DNA from: Pelagimonas sp.
GTDB lineage: Bacteria; Pseudomonadota; Alphaproteobacteria; Rhodobacterales; Rhodobacteraceae
DNA: 64,000 nucleotides
NCBI GenBank assembly: GCA_025210265.1
Contig: JAOASD010000004.1
Coordinates: 124,001 to 188,000, forward strand
Reading direction: 5' to 3'
Shown here: piece after piece, positions 51,676 to 62,210 of the stretch
Layout of the letters: every line of letters begins with the position of its first letter
Position numbering within the stretch: the first letter of the stretch is position 1
The notes under the pieces: model-generated
What the model saw: only the letters and a program-made list of their open reading frames with translations
Database searches by the model: none
Told to the model about the DNA's origin: nothing
Position numbers and translations under genes: made by a program

Positions 51676-53754
51676 ATGGAAACCATCATCCTCTTTGCCC
51701 CCTTGCTGGGCAGCCTGATCGCGGGCTTTGGCTGGCGCTTTATTTCGATCAAGGGCGCGCAATATGTCACCACGGGGCTGCTGTTCCTCGCGGCGCTGCT
51801 CAGCTGGGTTGTATTCCTGACACATGGGCCGGAAACGCAGCATATCCAGATCCTGCGTTGGATTGAATCGGGGACGCTGTCGACCGACTGGTCGATCCGT
51901 CTGGACCGGCTGACCTCGATCATGCTGATCGTTGTGACCACTGTGTCGGCGCTGGTGCACCTTTATAGCTTTGGCTACATGGCGCATGACGAGAACTTCA
52001 AAGAGGGCGAGGAAAGCTATCGCGCCCGGTTCTTTGCCTATCTGTCTTTCTTCACCTTCTCGATGCTGATGCTGGTGACCTCGGACAACCTGGTGCAGAT
52101 GTTCTTTGGCTGGGAAGGCGTGGGCGTCGCGTCCTACCTGCTGATCGGGTTCTACTACCGCAAGCCAAGCGCAAATGCCGCCGCGATGAAGGCCTTTGTG
52201 GTCAACCGCGTCGGGGATTTCGGCTTTGCGCTGGGGATCTTTGCGCTGTTCTTCCTTGCCGACAGTGTGAAGTTTGACGACATCTTTGCCGCGGCACCCG
52301 CGCTGGCGGAAACGCAGATGACCTTCCTGTGGCGCGACTGGAACGCGGCCGAAGTGATCGCGCTGCTGCTCTTTGTCGGGGCCATGGGCAAATCGGCGCA
52401 GCTGATCCTGCACACCTGGCTGCCTGACGCGATGGAAGGCCCGACCCCGGTGTCGGCGCTGATCCACGCCGCGACCATGGTGACGGCGGGGGTCTTCCTG
52501 GTCTGCCGCATGTCGCCGCTGATGGAATTTGCGCCTTATGCCACCGGGTTCATCACCATTCTGGGGGCCACCACCGCTTTCTTTGCCGCCACCGTTGGTC
52601 TTGTGCAGAACGACATCAAACGCGTGATCGCCTATTCGACCTGTTCGCAGCTGGGCTATATGTTTGTGGCGGCGGGTGTCGGGGTTTACTCGGTCGCCAT
52701 GTTCCACCTGTTCACCCACGCGTTTTTCAAGGCGATGCTGTTCCTTGGCGCGGGCTCGGTCATCCACGGGATGCATCACGAACAGGACATGCGCAACTAT
52801 GGCGGTCTGCGTAAGAAACTGCCCTGGACCTTCCGCGCTATGATGATCGGCACGCTGGCCATCACCGGGGTCGGGATCCCGATGACCGGCTGGATCGGTT
52901 TTGCGGGCTTTGCCTCCAAAGATGCTGTGATCGAAAGCGCCTATGCTGCGACCCATGGCGGCTATGCCTTCTGGATGCTGGTCATCGCCGCGCTGTTCAC
53001 CAGTTTCTACAGCTGGCGCCTGATCTTCCTGACCTTCTATGGCGAAGCGCGGGGCGACAAGCACACCCATGAGCACGCCCATGAAAGCCCCAAAGTCATG
53101 CTGATCCCGCTGGGTGTGCTGAGCCTGGGCGCGATCTTTGCCGGGGCGATCTGGTATTCCAGCTTCTTTGGCAAGACCAACGAAGTGGTCAAATTCTTTG
53201 GCGGCCATTACGAAGAGCCCAGCAAAGAGCTGGCCGCAGCCGTGGCCGAAGCCAACCCCAAAGCCTCCAAGCTGAAATATGTCATGGCGGATGCACCGGG
53301 CGAGGCGGCGATCTATATCAAGCCGGAAAACACCATCCTGCACGAAGCCCATTACGTCCCGGTCTGGGTCAAATGGAGCCCGTTCGTCGTGATGCTGATC
53401 GGTCTGGCCACTGCCTTCTGGTTCTACATCGTGAACCCGTCGCTGCCCAAGCGCCTGGCCGAAAACCAGCGCCCGCTGTATTTGTTCCTGCTGAACAAAT
53501 GGTATTTCGACGAGATCTACGATTTCCTTATCGTGCAGCCCAGCAAGGCGCTTGGCCGCTTCCTCTGGAAGCGTGGCGATGAGACCGTGATCAAAGGCAC
53601 GATCATCAACGGGATTTCCATGGGCGTTGTGCCCTTCTTTATCCGCCTCGCGGGTCGGGCGCAGTCCGGCTACATCTTCACCTATGCCTTTGCCATGGTG
53701 ATCGGCATTGCCGTCTTCATCACCTGGATGACCATCTCCGGAGGGGCGCACTAA
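51676..53754 (+). CDS. nuoL: NADH-quinone oxidoreductase subunit L
   Basis: 692 residues, a multi-pass antiporter-like subunit of about 16 helices. [20 protein letters not shown] and [20 protein letters not shown] are the core signatures, with the long C-terminal amphipathic helix and last transmembrane segment beyond residue 560. It occupies the distal end of the membrane arm. It ends one base into the start of nuoM. Confidence 0.97.
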   Translation: METIILFAPLLGSLIAGFGWRFISIKGAQYVTTGLLFLAALLSWVVFLTHGPETQHIQILRWIESGTLSTDWSIRLDRLTSIMLIVVTTVSALVHLYSFGYMAHDENFKEGEESYRARFFAYLSFFTFSMLMLVTSDNLVQMFFGWEGVGVASYLLIGFYYRKPSANAAAMKAFVVNRVGDFGFALGIFALFFLADSVKFDDIFAAAPALAETQMTFLWRDWNAAEVIALLLFVGAMGKSAQLILHTWLPDAMEGPTPVSALIHAATMVTAGVFLVCRMSPLMEFAPYATGFITILGATTAFFAATVGLVQNDIKRVIAYSTCSQLGYMFVAAGVGVYSVAMFHLFTHAFFKAMLFLGAGSVIHGMHHEQDMRNYGGLRKKLPWTFRAMMIGTLAITGVGIPMTGWIGFAGFASKDAVIESAYAATHGGYAFWMLVIAALFTSFYSWRLIFLTFYGEARGDKHTHEHAHESPKVMLIPLGVLSLGAIFAGAIWYSSFFGKTNEVVKFFGGHYEEPSKELAAAVAEANPKASKLKYVMADAPGEAAIYIKPENTILHEAHYVPVWVKWSPFVVMLIGLATAFWFYIVNPSLPKRLAENQRPLYLFLLNKWYFDEIYDFLIVQPSKALGRFLWKRGDETVIKGTIINGISMGVVPFFIRLAGRAQSGYIFTYAFAMVIGIAVFITWMTISGGAH

Positions 53755-55310
53755 TGCAGAATATCCTGCTTTCCCTGGTCACTTTCACCCCGGCCATCGC
53801 GGCGCTGATCATGGCGCTGCTGTTGCGCGGGGATGATGAGGCCGCCAAGCGCAATGCCCGCTGGATGGCCATGGCCGCCACGGTCGCGACCTTTGTGATC
53901 TCGCTGTTCATCCTGTTCCAGTTCGACCCGTCCGATACCGGGTTCCAGATGGTCGAGGAACATGACTGGCTGATGGGGCTGAAATATAAGATGGGTGTGG
54001 ACGGCATCAGCGTGCTGTTTGTGCTGCTGACCACCTTTATGATGCCGCTGGTGATTGCCGCCAGCTGGCAGGTGGACAAGCGGGTCAAGGAATACATGAT
54101 CGCTTTCCTGCTGCTGGAAACGCTTATGCTGGGCGTGTTCATGGCGCTGGACCTGATCCTGTTCTATCTGTTCTTTGAAGCGGGCCTGATCCCGATGTTC
54201 CTGATCATCGGCATCTGGGGCGGCAAGGACCGCATCTATGCGAGCTTCAAATTCTTCCTCTACACTTTCCTTGGCTCGGTTCTGATGCTGGTGGCGATGG
54301 TGGCCATGTTCGCCGAGGCGGGCACCACCGATATCGAAGCCCTGCTGAGTCATAACTTTGCCTCGGAAAGTTTCTCTATCCTTGGGGTGCAGATCATTGG
54401 TGGGATGCAGACACTGCTGTTCCTGGCCTTCTTTGCCAGCTTTGCAGTGAAAATGCCCATGTGGCCGGTCCATACCTGGCTGCCCGAAGCGCATGTGCAG
54501 GCGCCAACCGCCGGGTCGGTGGTTCTGGCGGCGATCCTGCTGAAAATGGGCGGCTATGGGTTTTTGCGGTTCAGCCTGCCGATGTTCCCGGTCGGCTCGG
54601 CTGTGATGGCGGATATGGTGTTCACCCTGTCGGTGATTGCGATCATCTATACCTCGCTGGTGGCGCTGGTGCAGGACGACATGAAAAAGCTGATCGCCTA
54701 TTCGTCTGTGGCGCATATGGGATATGTGACCATGGGGATCTTTGCGGCGAACCAGCAGGGGATTGATGGCGCGATCTTTCAGATGATCAGCCACGGGTTT
54801 ATCTCTGGCGCGCTGTTCCTGTGTGTCGGTGTGATCTATGACCGGATGCACACGCGCGAGATCGACGCCTATGGTGGTCTGGTGAACCGGATGCCCGCCT
54901 ATGCGCTGATCTTCCTGCTGTTCACCATGGCCAATGTCGGCCTGCCGGGCACCTCGGGCTTTGTCGGCGAATTCCTGACTTTGATGGGGATCTTCCAGGT
55001 CAATACCTGGGTGGCGGCGGGGGCTGCGACCGGTGTGATCCTGTCGGCGGCCTATGCGCTGTGGCTCTATCGCCGCGTTGTCATGGGCGATCTGATCAAG
55101 GAAAGCCTGAAGACCATTCAGGATATGTCGCTGCGCGAAAAAGCGATCTTTGCCCCGCTGGTGGTGATGACGATCTGGATGGGGGTCTATCCGGCGCCGA
55201 TCCTGGACCGCATCGGCCCGTCCGTGGCGGCGCTGGTCGAACATGTTGATGCGGCTGTGGCCGCGGCGGATCTGGGTGGGGATACCCAGGTCGTCAAAGC
55301 AGAACATTAA
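53754..55310 (+). CDS. nuoM: NADH-quinone oxidoreductase subunit M
   Basis: 518 residues, 14-helix antiporter-like subunit. [40 protein letters not shown] and [14 protein letters not shown] are typical. The ATG overlaps the nuoL stop (TAATG). Proton channel of the middle membrane arm. Confidence 0.97.
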   Translation: MQNILLSLVTFTPAIAALIMALLLRGDDEAAKRNARWMAMAATVATFVISLFILFQFDPSDTGFQMVEEHDWLMGLKYKMGVDGISVLFVLLTTFMMPLVIAASWQVDKRVKEYMIAFLLLETLMLGVFMALDLILFYLFFEAGLIPMFLIIGIWGGKDRIYASFKFFLYTFLGSVLMLVAMVAMFAEAGTTDIEALLSHNFASESFSILGVQIIGGMQTLLFLAFFASFAVKMPMWPVHTWLPEAHVQAPTAGSVVLAAILLKMGGYGFLRFSLPMFPVGSAVMADMVFTLSVIAIIYTSLVALVQDDMKKLIAYSSVAHMGYVTMGIFAANQQGIDGAIFQMISHGFISGALFLCVGVIYDRMHTREIDAYGGLVNRMPAYALIFLLFTMANVGLPGTSGFVGEFLTLMGIFQVNTWVAAGAATGVILSAAYALWLYRRVVMGDLIKESLKTIQDMSLREKAIFAPLVVMTIWMGVYPAPILDRIGPSVAALVEHVDAAVAAADLGGDTQVVKAEH

Positions 55311-55322
55311 GGGGGCAGGGAC

Positions 55323-56765
55323 ATGATCTCGGCTGATCTGAACATCATCCTGCCGGAAATCATTCTGGCCGTTTACGCCATGGTCGCGCTTGTGGGGGCG
55401 GTTTACACCGCTCAGAACAAGATCGCGCCTGTGCTGGTCTGGGTCACGGCGGCGCTGTTTGTTGCCATGGCGCTGATGATTGGCACCAGTGACGCGCCTG
55501 CGCAGACGGCGTTTAACGGTATGTTCATCGATGATGGCTTTGCCCGCTTTGCCAAGGTTGTGATCCTGGGCGGCGCGGCGGCGGTTCTGGTGATGAGCCA
55601 GGGCTATATGCAGCAAAAAGGCCTGCTGAATTTCGAATACCCGCTGCTGATCGCGCTGGCCGCTGTCGGCATGATGATGATGGTTAGCGCCGGCAACCTG
55701 ATGTCGCTGTATATGGGGTTGGAGCTGCAGTCGCTGTCGCTTTATGTTGTGGCCTCCCTGCGCCGTGACAGCGCGAAATCCACCGAGGCGGGCATGAAGT
55801 ATTTTGTGCTGGGCGCGCTGTCTTCGGGTCTGCTTCTGTACGGCTCGTCGCTGATCTACGGTTTCGCGGGCACCACGCAGTTTTCTGGTATCATCGAGGC
55901 CGCGGGCCATGGGCATCTGCCGGTGGGTCTGTTGATCGGTCTGGTGCTGCTGATCTCGGGTCTGGCATTCAAGGTCTCGGCCGTGCCGTTCCACATGTGG
56001 ACGCCCGATGTCTATGAGGGCTCGCCCACGCCGGTCACAGCCTTCTTTGCCACCGCGCCCAAGGTTGCGGCCATGGCGCTGTTCGCCCGTGTGATGTTTG
56101 ATGCCTTTGGCCATGCGATCCCGGATTGGAGCCAGGTTGTGGCGCTGATTTCGGTCCTGTCCATGTTCCTTGGCGCCATCGCAGCGATTGGTCAGCGCGA
56201 TATCAAACGCCTGATGGCCTATTCCTCGATCGCGCATATGGGTTATGCGCTGATGGGTCTGGCGGCTGGCACCGTTCTGGGTGTGCAGGCGATGCTGATC
56301 TATATGGCGATCTATGTGACCATGAATATCGGCACCTTTGCCTTTATCCTGTCGATGGAGCGCGACGGTCAGCCGGTCACGGATATTGACAGCCTTGGCA
56401 TGTATGCCAAGCGCGAGCCGGGCAAGGCGCTGGCCATGCTGGTGCTGCTGTTCAGCCTTGCGGGTGTGCCGCCGCTGGTGGGCTTCTTTGGTAAGTTCTA
56501 CGTGCTGCGCGCCGCCTATGAGGCCGGTCTGGCCTGGCTGGCGATTGCTGGTGTGGTGGCGTCGGTGATCGGGGCGTTCTACTATATCCGCATCGTGTAC
56601 TTCATGTATTTTGGTGAGGATCGGGATGACGCGCTGAACGGAGGCAAATCGCCGGTGCTGCAGCTGTTCCTGATGGGCTCGGCCCTGATCATGGTGATTG
56701 GCGTGGTCAACCTGTTCGGGATCGAAGCGGTGGCGCAGGCGGCGGCGGTGACACTGGTTGAGTGA
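55323..56765 (+). CDS. nuoN: NADH-quinone oxidoreductase subunit N
   Basis: 480 residues, the third antiporter-like subunit. [40 protein letters not shown] and [20 protein letters not shown] are diagnostic. Last gene of the nuo operon, 12 bases after nuoM; all fourteen subunits are now accounted for. Confidence 0.97.
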   Translation: MISADLNIILPEIILAVYAMVALVGAVYTAQNKIAPVLVWVTAALFVAMALMIGTSDAPAQTAFNGMFIDDGFARFAKVVILGGAAAVLVMSQGYMQQKGLLNFEYPLLIALAAVGMMMMVSAGNLMSLYMGLELQSLSLYVVASLRRDSAKSTEAGMKYFVLGALSSGLLLYGSSLIYGFAGTTQFSGIIEAAGHGHLPVGLLIGLVLLISGLAFKVSAVPFHMWTPDVYEGSPTPVTAFFATAPKVAAMALFARVMFDAFGHAIPDWSQVVALISVLSMFLGAIAAIGQRDIKRLMAYSSIAHMGYALMGLAAGTVLGVQAMLIYMAIYVTMNIGTFAFILSMERDGQPVTDIDSLGMYAKREPGKALAMLVLLFSLAGVPPLVGFFGKFYVLRAAYEAGLAWLAIAGVVASVIGAFYYIRIVYFMYFGEDRDDALNGGKSPVLQLFLMGSALIMVIGVVNLFGIEAVAQAAAVTLVE

Positions 56766-56844
56766 TCTCGTGATCTGACGTAAGATTTTGACAGGCGGCG
56801 CGCTCCGGTTCGGGGCGCGTCGTTTTCCTTTTCGGGGGAGGGGG

Positions 56845-56877
56845 CGCTGCCCCCGCGCCTGCGGCGCTCCCCCTGGG
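56845..56877. repeat. GC-rich inverted repeats after nuoN
   Basis: Imperfect G- and C-run inverted repeats between nuoN and birA. They are directly followed by the motif copy at 56878-56899 and may serve as a terminator or be part of that intergenic repeat. Confidence 0.45.
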
Positions 56878-56899
56878 TGTATTTGGACCAAGAAGAAAC
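56878..56899 (+). repeat. Second copy of the intergenic repeat motif
   Basis: The sequence has the form GTATTTNNACCAAGAAGAAA and matches the reverse complement of 30727-30748 at 19 of 22 bases. It ends about 10 bases before birA. Confidence 0.5.
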
Positions 56900-56910
56900 A
56901 GGGGGCGCGC

Positions 56911-57648
56911 ATGTGGCCTGACGGATATGGCAAGCGGGCCTTGGCTGAGGTGGACAGCACCAATGCCGAAGCGGCGCGGATTGCGGCGGATCTGGCGGGG
57001 CCGGAATGGGTCTGTGCGTTGCGTCAGACGGCGGGGCGTGGGCGGCGTGGTCGCGCCTGGGTGAACAACGCGGGCAATTTTGCTGCGACTTTGGTGATGC
57101 GCCCGACGGAGGCACCGGAGGTTGTGGCGCTGCGCAGTTTTGTGGCGTCGCTGGCGTTGCGCGACGCTGTTGAGGCGGTGACCGGCACGGCGGCGGGGCT
57201 GGCTCTGAAATGGCCCAATGATGTGTTGTTGAACGGTGGCAAGCTGGCCGGGATCCTGTTGGAGAACCTGGGCGGTCCCGGCGGGCATCTGGCCATTGGG
57301 ATTGGGGTGAACCTGATTGCGGCTCCGGGGGCGGATGATGTGGAAGAGGGTGCGCTGCGCCCTGTGTCTTTGCTGGAGGAGACTGGCAAGCGGGTCAGCC
57401 CCGAGCAGATGCTGGAGGCGCTGGCGCAGGCTTATGCGGTCTGGGAGACCCGCTTTGTCACCTATGGGTTTGAGCCCGTCCGTTCCGCCTGGCTGAAGGA
57501 TGCTGCGCGTCTGGGCGAGGAAATGACCGCACGTACTGGGTGCGAAACCCACCATGGGACATTTGAGACAGTGGACGAGGCCGGTAATCTTGTCCTAAAG
57601 ACGCCCAAAGCCCGGCTGTCCATTGTCGCGGCGGATATATTCTTTTGA
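56911..57648 (+). CDS. birA: Biotin-[acetyl-CoA carboxylase] ligase
   Basis: 245 residues from ATG 56911; the longer frame runs through the GC repeat and is rejected. The ligase domain has GRGRRGRAWVNNAGNFAATL and LKWPNDVLLNGGKLAGILLE, with the biotin/ATP-binding lysine region, and a short C-terminal SH3-like domain. It lacks the N-terminal helix-turn-helix repressor domain found in E. coli BirA, so it is a ligase only. It is followed 15 bases later by coaX. Confidence 0.94.
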   Translation: MWPDGYGKRALAEVDSTNAEAARIAADLAGPEWVCALRQTAGRGRRGRAWVNNAGNFAATLVMRPTEAPEVVALRSFVASLALRDAVEAVTGTAAGLALKWPNDVLLNGGKLAGILLENLGGPGGHLAIGIGVNLIAAPGADDVEEGALRPVSLLEETGKRVSPEQMLEALAQAYAVWETRFVTYGFEPVRSAWLKDAARLGEEMTARTGCETHHGTFETVDEAGNLVLKTPKARLSIVAADIFF

Positions 57649-57663
57649 CGCCGGGGGCGGGCC

Positions 57664-58446
57664 ATGCTGCTTTGCATTGATTGCGGGAACACCAACACTG
57701 TTTTCTCCATCTGGGATGGGGAGCGGTTTTTGTGCACTCTGCGCACCTCGACCCATCACGGGCGCACGGCGGATGCCTATTTCACCTGGTATTCGACCCT
57801 GGTGAAACATTACGGGCTGGATCTGGATGTGACCGATGTGATCATCAGTTCGACCGTGCCGCGCGTGGTGTTTAACCTTCGGGTCTTTGCGGATCGGTTT
57901 TTTGGCTGTCGGCCGCTGGTGGTGGGCAAACCGGAATGCGCGCTGCCCCATGCGCCGCGGGTGGATACGGGCACCGGGGTTGGCCCGGATCGCCTGGCCA
58001 ACGCGGCGGGTGCCTTTGACCGCCACGGGGGCGATGTGGTGGTGGTTGATTTTGGCACCGCGACCAATTTTGATGTGGTGTCGGCGGATGGTGCCTATGT
58101 TGGCGGCGTGATTGCGCCCGGCGTGAATCTGAGCCTTGGCGCGCTGCATTCCGGTGCCGCCGCGCTGCCCCATGTGGATGTCAGTCAGCCGGAAAAGGTG
58201 ATTGGCACCAACACGGTGAACTGTATCCAGAGCGGCGTGTTCTGGGGCTATGTCGGGTTGATCCAGGGGATCATTGCCCGCATCAAAGAGGAATATGGCC
58301 GCCCGATGAAAGTGGTGGGAACGGGCGGGCTGGCCCCGCTTTTTGCCACGGGCGAGCCGCTATTTGACGTGATCGAAGACGATCTGACCATGCACGGGCT
58401 GACCGTGATCCACGAGTATAACAAGAACAAGGGCGGTGCGGCATGA
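57664..58446 (+). CDS. coaX: Type III pantothenate kinase
   Basis: 260 residues. The actin-like fold shows CIDCGNTNTVFSIWDG (phosphate 1), DTGTGVGPDRLANAAGAF and VVVDFGTATNFDVVS. CoaX phosphorylates pantothenate in coenzyme A synthesis with a monovalent cation and is not inhibited by CoA. Its end overlaps the start of the RNase J gene by four bases. Confidence 0.96.
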   Translation: MLLCIDCGNTNTVFSIWDGERFLCTLRTSTHHGRTADAYFTWYSTLVKHYGLDLDVTDVIISSTVPRVVFNLRVFADRFFGCRPLVVGKPECALPHAPRVDTGTGVGPDRLANAAGAFDRHGGDVVVVDFGTATNFDVVSADGAYVGGVIAPGVNLSLGALHSGAAALPHVDVSQPEKVIGTNTVNCIQSGVFWGYVGLIQGIIARIKEEYGRPMKVVGTGGLAPLFATGEPLFDVIEDDLTMHGLTVIHEYNKNKGGAA

Positions 58447-60110
58447 GCAGCGAACGTTTGATCTATCTTCCCCTTGGGGGCGCCGGCGAGATCGGCATGA
58501 ACTGCTATGTCTATGGCTATGGCAAACCGGGGAAAGAGCGCCTGATCGTGGTCGATCTGGGCGTGACCTTCCCGGATATGGACGGCACGCCGGGGGTGGA
58601 TCTGATCCTGCCCGACATTAGCTGGCTGCGCGAAAACTCTGACCGTATTGACGCGGTGTTCATCACCCATGCACATGAGGACCATGTGGGCGCGGTGGGG
58701 CATCTGTTTGAACAGCTGGGGGTGCGCATCCATGCCCGTGCCTTTACCGCGCGGATCGCGCGGGGCAAGCTGGCGGAATATGGCATCAGTGATGACGCCG
58801 TGCAGGTGGCCAGCGCCTGGCCCGAAACCGTGCAGGCGGGGCCGTTCAGCGTGGGCTTTTTGCCGATTTCGCACTCGATCCCCGAAAGCAGCGCGCTGGT
58901 GATCGACACGCCTGCGGGCCGCGTGATCCATTCGGGCGATTTCAAGCTGGATACGACCCCGCTGGTTGGCGAGCCCTGGGATCCGGTCCTGTGGGGCGAA
59001 GTCAGCAAGGGCGGCGTCAAGGCGTTGATCTGCGACAGCACCAATGTGTTTTCGCCCCAGCCCGGCCGGTCCGAGGCCAGCATCGGTGACAATATCGAAA
59101 AGCTGATCGCAGGCGCACCGAATATGGTGGTCGCCACGACCTTTGCCAGCAATGTGGCGCGGGTGAAAACCCTGGCCGAGGCGGGCGCACGGGCCGGGCG
59201 GTCTATCTGTCTGATGGGACGGGCCATGCGCCGGATGATCGAGGCCTCGATCGAAACCGGTGTCTTGGACAGCTTCCCCAAAGTGGTGCAGAGCGAGGAT
59301 GCGACCGCGATCCCGCGCGAAAACCTGATGCTGATCGTGACCGGCAGTCAGGGCGAGCGCCGCGCGGCTAGCGCGCAGCTGGCGCGGGGCAAATATCACG
59401 GCATCACGTTGAAAGAGGGCGATCTGTTCCTGTTCTCCTCCAAGACCATTCCGGGCAATGAAAAGGGCGTTATCCGCATCATGAACCAGTTCTCGGAACA
59501 GGGGGTGGATGTGGTGGATGATCACGGGGGGGATTACCACGTGTCGGGCCATGCCAACCGCCCGGATCTGGAAACCCTGCAGGACGTGGTGAACCCGCAG
59601 ATCGTGGTGCCCATGCATGGCGAACACCGTCACCTGCGCGAACATGTCAAGCTGAGCGAAGGCAACGGTCGTCAGGGCATTCTGGCGGTGAATGGCATGA
59701 TGATCGACCTGACCGGCAATGCGCCGAAAGTGGCGGAATATATCGAAACCGGCCGCACCTATCTGGATGGTTCGGTGCAGATTGGCGCGCTGGACGGGAT
59801 TGTGCGCGACCGGATCCGCATGGCGCTGAACGGTCATGTGGTGGTGACGCTGATCCTGGACGAAGAGGATGAGCCATTGGGCGAACCCTGGTGCGAGATC
59901 ATGGGCCTGGCGGAGGTCGGTCGCTCTGATACCGGGCTGAGCGATGTGCTGGAGGCAGACCTGTCGCAATTCCTGGGCCGTGCCAAGGCCAAGACGCTGA
60001 CCGATGACGAACGTCTGGAAAAGGAAATCAAGGCGATCGTGCGCAAATCCTGCCAGAACGAGATCGGCAAGAAACCCGAAGTCACGGTGGTTGTGTCCCG
60101 CCTCATGTGA
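58443..60110 (+). CDS. rnj: Ribonuclease J
   Basis: 555 residues. The metallo-beta-lactamase motif THAHEDHVG (H76, H78, D80, H81) coordinates two zinc ions, and the beta-CASP domain and C-terminal RNase J domain follow (RIMNQFSEQGVDVVDDHG, then HGEHRHLREH). RNase J is a 5'-to-3' exonuclease and endonuclease in mRNA and rRNA processing and is the usual J-type enzyme in alphaproteobacteria. Cotranscribed with coaX. Confidence 0.95.
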   Translation: MSSERLIYLPLGGAGEIGMNCYVYGYGKPGKERLIVVDLGVTFPDMDGTPGVDLILPDISWLRENSDRIDAVFITHAHEDHVGAVGHLFEQLGVRIHARAFTARIARGKLAEYGISDDAVQVASAWPETVQAGPFSVGFLPISHSIPESSALVIDTPAGRVIHSGDFKLDTTPLVGEPWDPVLWGEVSKGGVKALICDSTNVFSPQPGRSEASIGDNIEKLIAGAPNMVVATTFASNVARVKTLAEAGARAGRSICLMGRAMRRMIEASIETGVLDSFPKVVQSEDATAIPRENLMLIVTGSQGERRAASAQLARGKYHGITLKEGDLFLFSSKTIPGNEKGVIRIMNQFSEQGVDVVDDHGGDYHVSGHANRPDLETLQDVVNPQIVVPMHGEHRHLREHVKLSEGNGRQGILAVNGMMIDLTGNAPKVAEYIETGRTYLDGSVQIGALDGIVRDRIRMALNGHVVVTLILDEEDEPLGEPWCEIMGLAEVGRSDTGLSDVLEADLSQFLGRAKAKTLTDDERLEKEIKAIVRKSCQNEIGKKPEVTVVVSRLM

Positions 60111-60121
60111 GGCGGCGCAAG

Positions 60122-60469
60122 CTAGAACTCTTCGGACAATGCGGCGCTGATCTGATCCATCAGCGCCGTTTGCGCATCTGCATCCAGATCAAAGGACAGG
60201 CCTGCATGGCGCGGGTCGATCCAGCGTAGCCGCGCCTGAAACCGGCCGAACCCGTCGATGTCCAACTGGATCTGACGGCCATCTATGGATTGGTCCACAT
60301 CCTGTTCAAAGGCCAGCCGCGCGCCGCCAACGGACAGGTCCAGCACCCGACACGGCATTTCCAGCGCCGCCTGCATGGCCGTGCCGGTCAGATCGGAAAA
60401 ATAGCGTTCCGCGTGTCGTCGGTTGCTGCGTTGTGCTTCTGGTGTGGGGAATTGGGGGTCGCCGGTCAT
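60122..60469 (-). CDS. PilZ-domain protein
   Basis: 115 residues from ATG 60469. RSNRRHAERYF carries the arginine-rich first PilZ motif, and the second is CRVLDLSVGGARLAF (DxSxxG). PilZ domains bind cyclic-di-GMP and modify motility, polysaccharide or cell-surface behaviour. No other domain is attached. It converges on the RNase J gene, only 11 bases from its stop. Confidence 0.85.
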   Translation of the reverse strand: MTGDPQFPTPEAQRSNRRHAERYFSDLTGTAMQAALEMPCRVLDLSVGGARLAFEQDVDQSIDGRQIQLDIDGFGRFQARLRWIDPRHAGLSFDLDADAQTALMDQISAALSEEF

Positions 60470-60555
60470 GATCCTTCCCTTACTGAACAGCATAGCAGTA
60501 ACGAAAGGGAGGTTATGATCCGGTTAAATTTGGGCATTTTGGATGATTGCGCACG

Positions 60556-60578
60556 AAAAAGGGCGCTTAAAAGCGCCC
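60556..60578 (-). terminator. Rho-independent terminator after the DEAD-box helicase gene
   Basis: GGGCGCTT and AAGCGCCC (60561-60578) form a perfect 8-bp stem followed on the minus strand by five T residues, 27 bases past the helicase stop. Confidence 0.85.
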
Positions 60579-60604
60579 CAATCCATAGTCTTGGCAATGC
60601 GATT

Positions 60605-62005
60605 TTAGCTTGCGCGGCGCTCTTCAAAGCTGAGCGCGATAAATTCGGGCAGGTGATCGCCCAGGCCAACCACGTTGTTGTCCTTGTGATGCCGGTCCGA
60701 TCCGCCGCGCGACCGAGAGCGCGAGCGCGTGGGTTTGGACCCGCGATCTTTGCTCTCATACTTGTCCTGTACCGGCTTTTCGGCGGGCTTGGGCGCCTCG
60801 GCCTTTTCCACAACCTCGGGTTTGGCGCTGCGCGAGGATTTGCGCGGCGCAGACGGTTTGGCTGGGTTCTCGACGCGGGGGATCTCTTTCTGGATCAGCG
60901 TTTCCACGTCCTCAAAGTTCTTTTCGTCGCGCGGCACCACGATGGTAAAGGCTTTGCCTTCACGCCCGGCGCGCCCGGTGCGGCCAATGCGGTGGACATA
61001 ATCCTCGGCATGGCCGGGCACGTCGAAATTGAACACATGGCTGACGCTGGGCACGTCCAGACCGCGCGCGGCCACATCCGAGGCGACCAGAATGCGCAGC
61101 TCGCCATTGCGGAAGGCGTCCAGGGTCTTCATGCGCTGGCTCTGGTCCAGATCACCATGGATCGCGGCGGCGTTATAGCCGTATTTCTTCAGTGATTTCG
61201 CACAGATATCCACATCAACCTTGCGGTTGCAGAAGATGATCGCGTTGGTGCAGGCCTCGCCTTCCTGATCAATCAGGGCGCGCAGCACGCGGCGCTTTTC
61301 GCTGCCTTCGCGATCTTTGCGCGAGGCTTTGAACATCACCACACCCTGTTCGATGGTTTCCGAGGCGGTGGCCTGACGGGCCACTTCGATGCGCTCGGGG
61401 TTGGACAGGAAGGTGTTGGTGATGCGCTCGATCTCGGGCGCCATGGTGGCCGAGAAGAACAGTGTCTGGCGGGTAAAGGGTGTCAGGCCAAAGATGCGTT
61501 CGATATCGGGGATAAAGCCCATATCCAGCATCCGGTCGGCTTCGTCCACGACCATGACTTTGACATCCGACAGGATCAGCTTGCCGCGTTCAAAATGGTC
61601 CAGCAGGCGGCCCGGCGTGGCGATCAGCACGTCGACCCCTTTGTCGATCAGCGCCTCTTGTTCCTTGAAGGAGACACCGCCAATCAGCAGGGCCTTGGTC
61701 AGTTTCACATGCTGGGCATAGGTGTCGAAGTTTTCCGCCACCTGAGCAGCCAGTTCCCGTGTCGGGCACAGCACCAGGCTGCGAGGCATCCGCGCGCGGG
61801 CGCGGCCACGGGCCAGCAGCGTGATCATGGGAAGCGTAAAGCTGGCGGTTTTGCCGGTGCCGGTCTGGGCGATTCCCAGAACGTCCCGTCCCTGCAGCGC
61901 GGGCGGGATGGCGCCGGCCTGAATGGGAGTCGGGGATTCGTAACCGGCCTCGTCGATGGCCTTCAGAACCTTGGGGTTCAGATTCAGGTCAGAAAATTTG
62001 GTCAT
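60605..62005 (-). CDS. rhlE: DEAD-box ATP-dependent RNA helicase (RhlE type)
   Basis: 466 residues from ATG 62005, where the Q motif (FSDLNLNPKVLKAIDEAGY) begins. Motifs in order are AQTGTGKT (46-53), PTRELAAQV, ATPGRLLDH, VDEADRML, FSATM, RGLDVPSVSHV and YVHRIGRTGRAG. The tail after about residue 385 is Lys/Arg/Ser-rich and probably disordered, ending in SKRSRSRSRGG-like basic sequence. RhlE helicases remodel RNA in ribosome assembly and mRNA decay. The exact subfamily is inferred from length and motifs. Confidence 0.9.
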   Translation of the reverse strand: MTKFSDLNLNPKVLKAIDEAGYESPTPIQAGAIPPALQGRDVLGIAQTGTGKTASFTLPMITLLARGRARARMPRSLVLCPTRELAAQVAENFDTYAQHVKLTKALLIGGVSFKEQEALIDKGVDVLIATPGRLLDHFERGKLILSDVKVMVVDEADRMLDMGFIPDIERIFGLTPFTRQTLFFSATMAPEIERITNTFLSNPERIEVARQATASETIEQGVVMFKASRKDREGSEKRRVLRALIDQEGEACTNAIIFCNRKVDVDICAKSLKKYGYNAAAIHGDLDQSQRMKTLDAFRNGELRILVASDVAARGLDVPSVSHVFNFDVPGHAEDYVHRIGRTGRAGREGKAFTIVVPRDEKNFEDVETLIQKEIPRVENPAKPSAPRKSSRSAKPEVVEKAEAPKPAEKPVQDKYESKDRGSKPTRSRSRSRGGSDRHHKDNNVVGLGDHLPEFIALSFEERRAS

Positions 62006-62210
62006 GCCTGTCCGATCAATGCAGGCAATATCCTGGCCTGCGCGTCCAATGGGGTCAGGCCCGGTTGGCCCGGCGTGTCGTCGCCTGCGCGACCCCTTGG
62101 GCGCAGGCTTTAGTAAAAACTGGTGCAAAGGTCAATCGTGGGGCGCGTGTGGGGTGGGGCTGGGGCCCGAAACGCGGCGCTTTGGGGACAATCCGCGCGG
62201 ATTTTGCGGA

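Noticed and set aside
51382-56963. Very long open frames on the minus strand opposite nuoL, nuoM and nuoN (up to more than 1000 codons)
   Set aside because: They mirror the codon pattern of the high-GC sense genes, are rich in His, Arg and Gln and show no domain; antisense shadows of conserved nuo genes.
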